From Aspidiotus rigidus (Eukaryota > Arthropoda > Insecta > Hemiptera > Diaspididae): a DNA stretch of 64,000 nucleotides. This document shows, in pieces, positions 57,851 through 64,000 of this stretch. The DNA is taken from contig JAVHKY010000056.1 of NCBI GenBank assembly GCA_035079385.1, forward strand, positions 3,286,001 through 3,350,000, given 5' to 3'. A program made the position numbers and the translations under genes. Each line of letters begins with the position of its first letter. The first letter of the stretch is position 1. The notes under the pieces were generated by a model. It worked only from the letters and a program-made list of their open reading frames with translations. It did not search any database and was not told the origin of the DNA.

Positions 57851-59015
57851 TTATTGTAAAAATGGAGTATTATGCTGAACTATAATATGAGCTTCAATAT
57901 TACTTTGTTTAAAGTTCTGTCGTCGATCACTTAACAGAAGCTTATATTGTGAGAACGATCTTTCCACGTCTACCGACGTTATCGGGGCGTACAGGTACGA
58001 ACTTAAGGCCATGCTTTACCTATCTACTAACACAAAGACACACACTACCGTGGGAATAAAGAGAGGCGACAAAGAATACTAATTACAACCTGAACTCCAC
58101 ATAAAAGTCGATGAAACTTGGTAGACTTGAAGTTAAACGTTTTTAGAACACTGTAAATTAGTTCATGATATCCAAATCATTTCCGTTTTTGCGATTCTAT
58201 CGTGGGAAACATTACTCCTTGGAACTGATAACGTGCAAATGATCAATTTTTTCACTTGATCCTAGGGCAAATAAAGATCGAAACTAACGATCTTGAAATA
58301 ATTTCCAGTCTTTATAAAGTCATATTTTAGTACTTTACGAACTTTCATGAGATTTGGAGCTAATTTCATGCAGTAATCAGTATTCCAGAATATTTTCCCA
58401 CAAAGTGTTTCAGGTTGCAGCGTTCCGTGTTTTTACAGTGTGTTTTACATGTGTTAGTAGATAGGTAAAGCATGGCCTTAACATAATCGGCTTATTACTA
58501 GAAATACACTTAGGTACACGCGTACCATGGACCAATGCTCCATGTATTTCCCGGAGAATGGTGTAACCGGTATTTTTGTTGAAGACATTTGCAGTTTTGA
58601 GTTTCAAAGTCTGTCCTCGCGCACCAGGAATCGAATCTATTTTTGACCGAGCGTTTTCCACAAGTTCGAGCTGTTGTCCCAGTGTCAGCCCGCGAGTCTC
58701 TAATTTTTCAATTACATCTGGGAGGAATGCTAAGTATGAATGGATGAATGCGATGTCGAGTGGTAGCTTAGGAGTATTCTCAATTAACGTCTTCAATTTT
58801 TGTGTGTGCTTCGAATCCGACGATTTCAATGACGCAACAAGTGCAGCAAATTTTTCGTAATGCTCCCCGTAAAATAACGCAGCCAACAACCATGAGCCCC
58901 ATCTGGTAACGACTACATCTGGTGGTAAAGGACATTGCATGTGTTCCTTCTCTTCATTGAATGGGCGAATCCATTGTCGTAGTGAAGCACTGAGAGTACT
59001 TTTTACTTTGGGCAT
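57851..59015 (-). pseudogene. Truncated hAT transposase, split by a TTAA-flanked MITE
   Basis: The minus-strand frame from 59015 contains PLPPDVVVTRWGSWL (residues 29-43), the conserved entry to the second half of the catalytic region in a group of hAT transposases, then helical sequence to KCISSNKPIM. There a 471-bp MITE interrupts. Beyond it, and in the same frame if one TTAA copy is removed, the C-terminal dimerisation segment follows: APITSVDVERSFSQYKLLL, ending at TAA 57851-57853. The N-terminal BED-finger and first catalytic part are missing (the product would be about 250 residues against 500-650 in full-length relatives), so the element was already non-autonomous before the MITE landed. 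Confidence 0.85.
58007..58477. mobile_element. Innermost element: TTAA-flanked MITE
   Basis: Perfect 27-bp terminal inverted repeats GGCCATGCTTTACCTATCTA then CTAACAC (58007-58033; complement 58451-58477) are bounded by TTAA on both sides (58003-58006, 58478-58481). TTAA duplication is characteristic of the piggyBac superfamily, although piggyBac ends usually begin CC rather than GG. No transposase in the 471-bp body. The host reading frame continues across the site, which fixes the boundaries. Confidence 0.9.
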
Positions 59016-59589
59016 TGTATTGTGAAAACAGAATAGCCGTCAAATACCAACACTTTGGAAAATAGCAACTAGGCCTATACGTATTTATTAACCGCAACCG
59101 TGTAAGTGTCGCATTTGTACAATACTGTGTAAGAATTGCATTCATCGTAGGTACTGTATGAGTAAGTAAATATTTCAAGTTGGTTCATGTACGCCTTGAT
59201 AACGCAGGTGCATGTAAAGAAGAGTTATTTTCGCAAGATAAACTTCTGTCAAGTGATAGGAGACGTAGTTTAAGCCGAAAAATGTTGAAACTCACATTAC
59301 AGTACAACATAATACGTCATTCGTGACTTACTGAGACACGATCGTTTTTTAATCTTTTTTTTTCAATTTTTTGGGCATTTTTAGCGATTTTTTTGCGTTT
59401 ATGCCGAATAAAGCCGAAAATGTTACTTTCAGTGCCGAATTTTGAATTTTATAGTGCCGAGGAATCCGGTCTCTACTTATATACAAAAAATTCAAAAAAC
59501 ATACAAAAATAATACCTTTTAGGTATTTTCACAAAAATCAATGTCTCAGAACCCCTTCCACTTTCATCAGATGACGTCTCAGCATCTTC

Positions 59590-59679
59590 CTATGCCTCAC
59601 TGTCATTCCATATCATGTCATCCTCAGATCCATCAAGTGCGTTAGTGATGCAGCACTTTTTGAATGACTGGTAGCACGG
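59590..59679 (-). pseudogene. pogo/Tigger transposase C-terminal fragment
   Basis: Minus-strand frame ...QSFKKCCITNALDGSEDDM then IWNDSEA, TAG at 59590-59592. SFKKCxIxNALDGxEDD is the conserved end of pogo/Tigger-type transposases. Upstream the frame degenerates within about 50 codons, so only the last part of the gene was retained in this deleted element. Confidence 0.75.
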
Positions 59680-59936
59680 AAAATCAGGATATTACGAGTA
59701 ATCGCGTACAAACTATCTCGATGAATAATGACTACCAGAGATGAACGCGGTGGTCGGTTGATACCTAGGTGGGCTCTGAGCATGAATCGACAAGTTTGAG
59801 ATAAGAAAACATGCACGCTCTGAAATTTTTTTTTCTTCATTTTTATACTCGCATATAAGTCGCACCCCTTTTTTTGAGCTCTTAAAACCTGTTTAGAAGT
59901 GCGACTTATACTCGGTAAAATACGGTAGTTGCTTTC

Positions 59937-59970
59937 ACAAGAGTACTTTCGGGTATTATCCCATTATCAG
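59937..59970 (-). other. Hammerhead-like motif at the 3' side of Penelope-like element 2
   Basis: Minus strand: CTGATAA, TGGGATAATACCCG, GAAA, GTACTCTTG. GGG pairs with CCC as a helix II candidate. The box differs from CUGAUGA by one base. It starts 11 nt from the end of the outer pogo-like element and about 175 bp beyond the Penelope-like coding end. The same order of motifs is found at 27855-27883 and 19741-19774. Confidence 0.5.
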
Positions 59971-60033
59971 TTGTGTCGCAACTGGAGAACAAAGCCTTCA
60001 CCATGAGTTTTTATAGTATAATACTGTGATCTT

Positions 60034-60207
60034 ATTGGCTATAACAATGCTGTGTTGTGATTGGTTTACTTCTTAGAAACTTATTCTTACAATAATATGA
60101 AATTGTATTCTTATTGGCTAAAAGATACTGCTTAGTAATTGGTTCAATCTATTGTCCTAAATACCGTGTTTCTATTGGCTACCTGGATTCCTGCCATCTC
60201 ATTGGTT
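60034..60207 (-). promoter_or_regulatory. Cluster of CCAAT strings on the minus strand
   Basis: ATTGG (CCAAT on the minus strand) occurs at about 60034, 60059, 60114, 60139, 60174 and 60201, often as AGCCAAT. They span the end of the Penelope-like reading frame and its downstream flank. Six in 175 bp is more than expected by chance in this base composition, but function is only a guess. Confidence 0.3.
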
Positions 60208-61650
60208 GGTTCTTTTTTCTTCTCTCGTCCAATCACCAGGCCGAATAATTTTTCGCTGTCAAATGAGGTTACATTGTTCAAGAGGCAGACTTTCTCCCTC
60301 TTGGCTTTTGCAATCTCCATTTGTTCCTAGAGTTTTCTTCTCTTTGTGCGATTCGCTACATGTATGACTTCAAATATTCCCGCTCCATCGTAGTTTTCTT
60401 CGTTACAGTGTTTCCCAAACAGTAACTTGCCATCTTCTTTCTCCCTCGACGTTTTGTGCTCCTTTTTCCTGATCTCAAACTTTCTCCCAGTCTCACCGAT
60501 GTAGATACCCGCACACTGTTCACAACTGAGCTTGTACACTCCGCTCAAGCTTTCCTTGTCTTTTTGTTCCGTCTGGTCATTGCTGATTCTCTTCACCATG
60601 GATTGGTTATTCTGGATACCCACATTTACATCGTAGCTATTGAACGCCTTTATCACCTTGTTTGTGCACTTTCCTATATATGGTATCGATCCGGACGATC
60701 CGGAGTACTTTCTCACTATGCTATCATGGGTTCCTTTCTTTGTTTCCATTTTCCCAAGGACTCCATCCACCACGCCCCTACGGTAGCCATTGGCTTCTGC
60801 GACCTGCTTTACTATCTCGATCTCATTCCTCTTCTCTTCGTTGTTCTTGAGGACAGAAATTGCCCGATAGCAGTAGTTCTGGATTGCCGCTAACTTGTGC
60901 CTGGGGTGGTGGTAGGAGTCACTTGGAATGATGGTGTCAGTATGCGTTGGCTTCCTGTAGATTTTGTATTCTATCCTATTGTTCTCCATTGTGAGTGGTC
61001 GATGGTCTCATTGCCTTTTTCCACTGTGAATTTGATGCTCTCATTCACCGCGTTCATTTCTGAAAGGAATAGATCCACCTGTCTATCTGACCCAGTGTTT
61101 GATCGAGTTTCCGAACTTGCTGCCCTTCAATATCTTGTTTTCCATATCATTCATGAATATCTCCGCCAGTATTGGTGACAGCGGTGATCCCATCGCAAGT
61201 CCCCTTTCCTGACTGTAGAACCTGGTATTAATGCGACAGTAGTTCTGGCTTAAGATCTCTTCCACTATGTTGGCGTACTTCGGCCCATTGGGGTTCCCAT
61301 GGTATCCGTTGTTTTTGAGCAGAGTGAAAAGTTCCTCCTTCGGTATGGCACGAAACATATTTACCACGTCAAAGGATATCAGCTTGTCGTTACTCTTGAT
61401 TTCCAACTTGTCCAGTTGCTGAATCAACTCTCCGTTGTTTCTGATACTTCGTCTGGGTGCAAACTGGTAGTTTTCTTTCAGGAATGTGGCTACGATCTTT
61501 GCTATCTTGTAGCATGGTGATTGAATGCTGTTGATCAGGGGTCTCATCGGACGGTTTGCTTTGTGGAGTTTTACAAGCCCCTTGAGTTTTGGTGCAACCG
61601 GGTTCATCTCAAGCGTCCTTCCATTGCCGGGTACATGGGAAAATTTCCTT
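60144..61650 (-). pseudogene. Dead Penelope-like retroelement (RT + GIY-YIG), copy 2
   Basis: Frame 61625-61083 carries the reverse transcriptase: GLVKLHKANRPMRPLI, LISFDVVNMF (motif A, with catalytic Asp) and ERGLAMGSPLSPILAEIF (motif B). It breaks exactly where YxDD should follow: SIKHWVR is joined in another frame to DRQVDLFLSEMN, so the catalytic motif C is deleted. Another shift leads to frame 60989-60327 with KIYRKPTHTDT and the GIY-YIG domain (residues about 150-180 of that frame: GVYKLSC, AGIYIGETGR, then KKEH). A TAG at 60327-60329 stops it, but the same frame goes on (EQMEIAKAKREKVCLLNN) to a stop at 60144-60146. The 5' part is not recognisable. It differs clearly in sequence from the copy at 28-29 kb, so it is a different lineage. 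Confidence 0.88.
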
Positions 61651-61659
61651 TCGAATGAG

Positions 61660-63288
61660 TCTAATTTTAGATTTACAGGAGGAAATTTGGGAACTATTGG
61701 TATTTTGACTAGTATTCAACATCATTGTGTTCACACAGACAGAGCATTTAAGCCGGTTGCTCTGGGTGAATCTATAGAGACTATTCAAGTTTTATGTATT
61801 TTTATGTTGTATTTTCCTTTGCAATGAATTCAATTTTCGATTTTAAAATGATTTTTTGAAAATTCGCTCTTCTTTTGTGATACGAGTAACTATACGTCAG
61901 GTAAATATCGTCGTCAGACTTTGAAACCACCTAATGAGAGGGAACGGGCTCAAGAGAGCAATGTGAAAAGTACATCTGTTTCTCATACAAAAATCGACCA
62001 AGTGTGTCTCATGCGTCCATGCAGACTGAGGTAATGCGTTAGGGGTATGGCTGGTTTTCAACAGCGAACCTATTTAATGGAGGGGAGGGGTAAATTGAAG
62101 AAAAATGACGGGCGTTGGTCGCCCTGACAAAACAAATGTATTTATTATAGAAATTATCGTCAAAAAAGCGAATTTGTATAAGAAGAATTACCCAGTTACC
62201 GTATTGGTTCCTGAAAAAATACTCATCAACGGTGTAGAGAATCACCTAGGCTATATTTAGAAAATACTCATCGAGTGTGAAAACATTTAGGATTTGCAAA
62301 TTATTAATCTTTCATGCTAAAAACGGGAAAAACCACTCGTACACCATCGTTGAGAAAACATGTGAGCTAGTAAAAATTACGGATTCATTACCATATCGAG
62401 TTCACCGGATGTATAAGCGTTATTATTTTATCAGTTTTTGTTCTGATTATTAAAATAGTCCCCTTTGAAGCTCGGTGAATACCGAAAAAGATAAGTCAGG
62501 ATTTACAGACGTGAAACCGAAACCGTAAAGAATGTGATGATGATGGAATTACAGTCGAGTAAAGGTAAACTAAATATGATACAGGTTATTCAGTTGAATA
62601 GTAGTAAAATTAAATGTGAGTCAGAATTTTTTTAAGAGGAGCTGCGTCGCACCTCCTCACCTACGGTGCTCCGGTACTCCGCAGCTGCTAAGATTCTTGA
62701 ACCATTTTTGAATTCGTTGAAGTTCATTGAGCATGCTAAAAAAGCGTTTATTAGAGTAAAAGAATGAGAAAAGTAGCATGAAGAAGTGTGATACACCCTC
62801 ACATTTATTTTTCAAAAAAAAAAAAAATAAACATGAGAAAGGTTAGGATTTGAGCTAATTGTATCACACTTTTTTATGACTACTCTGTACTGTACTGACC
62901 AACTCATGAGTGTATTTCTACCTGTTAAGAAATCAATCTGAATTCAGTATAGGCCTACCTAAATGTCTTGTACGTAATATATAACCGCAAAATTGAATCG
63001 TGACCCAATCCAATTACCTTCAGTGGGTTATTCAAAGGAGGAAAATTCCGAGCTTACTCGCTTATAACGCGACGTCATTTTCGACAGGTACTTCACACAT
63101 GAAAAATCATCTGCGAGTCTCATCGCACGAACGTCGTGTGCAAGTTGAATTCATTTGCTGACTCTCGATGAGTACCAATTTACGAGAATAGAATTTGAAA
63201 AATCAACAGGAAGATAATTTAAGCACGTACGCTGCCGTGCCGTGTGCGCTCCGACATCGTAATTTTAGTGGCCGATAAAATAATGTGT
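61660..63288. other. No supported gene
   Basis: AT-rich. A short inverted repeat AAGTGTGATACA / TGTATCACACTT (62784-62795, 62859-62870) may be a tiny MITE. A G+C-rich stretch AGGAGCTGCGTCGCACCTCC lies near 62637. Nothing else is seen. Confidence 0.5.
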
Positions 63289-63295
63289 TATAAAA
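63289..63295 (+). promoter_or_regulatory. Possible TATA box of the plus-strand gene at the window end
   Basis: TATAAAA in a region that becomes CpG-rich immediately downstream (63310-63500), about 210 bp before a strong splice donor. Weak on its own; placed here because of the exon structure that follows. Confidence 0.25.
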
Positions 63296-63319
63296 CTTCA
63301 ACAGACCAGCGCGCAGGTA

Positions 63320-63503
63320 ATTTTATTGTCAATTGATGTCCGAAAAACGAGGGTTGAAAAACGTATAGACGGTAATTGAAGTCGGCGCTTCACATACACC
63401 TGCCGGCGCGCAAGAATACGTACCGTATCCATATAGCTCATCATTTGATAACGACTAGCGTCTGTTGCGTCGTCGCTACGCGTCGTTCACAACCGCTAGC
63501 AAG
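63320..63503 (+). other. Likely untranslated first exon
   Basis: CpG-rich sequence ending CTAGCAAG|GTGAGTACC, a near-consensus 5' splice donor at 63503/63504. The only ATG nearby (about 63338) closes after ten codons, so the exon looks non-coding. Its 5' limit is a guess from the TATA string. Confidence 0.4.
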
Positions 63504-63753
63504 GTGAGTACCTATCAATTTTGGAATAAAAAAACAAATTTTTTTCTACTAAAATTTTCTGAAAAAAAAAAAAAAAAAAAAAAGATTCAAAACAACGCGG
63601 TAATTTACCAAAACAAAAGGATACTGTTCTATTCACCAGCAAAACGACCAAAGAAACTGCTTTTATAAACAGCTATAGGTATTTTGTTTTGGGGATACTA
63701 AATTTCTTCTCTTCAAAAAAATGATTATAAAAACTTCCCTATTTTTTAAACAG

Positions 63754-63845
63754 GCTGAGTTCCATAACATTCTAAGGCCAGTCTTGGAGCTGCCCCCCTG
63801 TTGATGAATGTCCTACATAGAAGAGCCTTTCAGACATATCAATAG
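63754..63845 (+). other. Likely internal exon (92 nt)
   Basis: Preceded by a pyrimidine-rich tract and acceptor CCTATTTTTTAAACAG, and followed by the consensus donor AATAG|GTAAGTATG. All three frames upstream of its ATGs contain stops, consistent with the 5' part being untranslated. Introns on either side would be 250 bp (63504-63753) and 150 bp (63846-63995). Confidence 0.5.
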
Positions 63846-64000
63846 GTAAGTATGATTACAATATCTACGCAGAATTTGTGACACAGAACCAGTTTGAATG
63901 CAAATTGAAGCATATGATCGACAAATCTTCCAAAACATTTCAGTGAGCCGCATATTTAAAAACAAAAACCTATGACACCACCATTCATTTAACAGACTGC
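63808..64000 (+). CDS. 5' end of an unidentified gene, cut by the window edge
   Basis: ATG at 63808 opens MSYIEEPFRHIN and 2 nt of the next codon to the donor at 63845. The acceptor TTCATTTAACAG (to 63995) starts exon 3 at 63996, and the join keeps the frame open (next residues Arg-Leu). An overlapping ATG at 63804 would stop at the exon end, so 63808 is the better start. Too little sequence to name the product. Confidence 0.4.

Larger units (their letters stand above)
57510..59475 (-). mobile_element. Inner hAT element with 8-bp target duplication
   Basis: Terminal inverted repeats TAGAGACCGGATTCCTCGGC (57510-57529) and its exact complement (59456-59475) are flanked by a perfect 8-bp direct duplication CTTATATA (57502-57509 and 59476-59483), the hAT hallmark. 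GCCGAAAA-type subrepeats line both ends. The transposase remnant is on the minus strand, and a third transposon sits in it. Confidence 0.95.
57396..59925 (-). mobile_element. Outer element: pogo/Tigger-like, perfect 27-bp ends, TA target
   Basis: Perfect 27-bp terminal inverted repeats CCGTATTTTACCGAGTATAA then GTCGCAC, at 57396-57422 and 59899-59925, are flanked by TA on both sides (57394-57395, 59926-59927). Further TATAAGTCGCA strings follow inside each end. A fragment of a pogo-type transposase C-terminus lies at 59590-59679. Removing the inner insertion (57510-59475) and one copy of its 8-bp duplication leaves about 556 bp, so this was a short, non-autonomous, internally deleted element when it was hit. 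Confidence 0.9.

Noticed and set aside
60456..60893. 145-codon plus-strand frame
   Set aside because: Antisense to the well-supported GIY-YIG region of Penelope-like element 2.
1..64000. tRNA and rRNA genes
   Set aside because: Looked for T-loop (GTTCRAATC-type) strings with matching acceptor stems and found none convincing; a covariance-model scan would be decisive.

Overview
The window looks like AT-rich nuclear DNA of an insect. The one intact gene is a Tret1-like sugar transporter with a short (94 bp) intron. The rest is intergenic DNA packed with insect-type mobile elements: Penelope-like elements with GIY-YIG domains, FLYWCH/MULE, hAT, pogo/Tigger-like, TTAA-type and foldback MITEs. 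A sap-feeding hemipteran is a guess from the general character (divergent Tret1-like paralogues, many GTAGGTACCT-type strings); no sequence here proves it.

Layout. 1-16 kb: no convincing gene. It holds foldbacks (2.7, 4.5 and 6.0-6.6 kb), a composite repeat with 45-46 bp minisatellite units (3.1-4.3 kb), related fragments at 9.3-10.1 and 15.7-16.0 kb, and a possible Tigger-like scrap at 9.1 kb. 18.5-23.3 kb: a broken MULE transposase, a TTCGGG subrepeat tract, a hammerhead-like motif, a FLYWCH remnant and two more copies of the composite repeat. 25.5-26.1 kb: a non-autonomous element with TA target sites. 27.1-33.7 kb: a decayed sugar-transporter copy, a dead Penelope-like element, a foldback MITE, then the intact two-exon sugar transporter on the minus strand. 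33.8-47 kb: gene-poor, with several inverted repeats, a hAT-like MITE, a strong 365 bp foldback and a 94-98 bp tandem repeat. 48.4-49.7 kb: an internally deleted MULE that joins an N-terminal domain to a SWIM finger. 52.5-56.8 kb: more composite repeat, foldbacks and a Tigger-type MITE. 57.4-59.9 kb: three transposons nested inside one another, each with its own target duplication. 59.9-61.7 kb: a second dead Penelope-like element. 63.3-64.0 kb: what appears to be the 5' end of a plus-strand gene (exon, intron, exon, intron, exon) running off the window.

Most of the window is therefore a record of successive transposon insertion and decay around one transporter gene, its relic, and the start of an unidentified gene. 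The best candidates for something undescribed are the dispersed repeat family with self-complementary termini and 45-bp units, the three-level nest, and the CTGA...GAAA (hammerhead-like) motifs at the ends of both Penelope-like elements and once alone.
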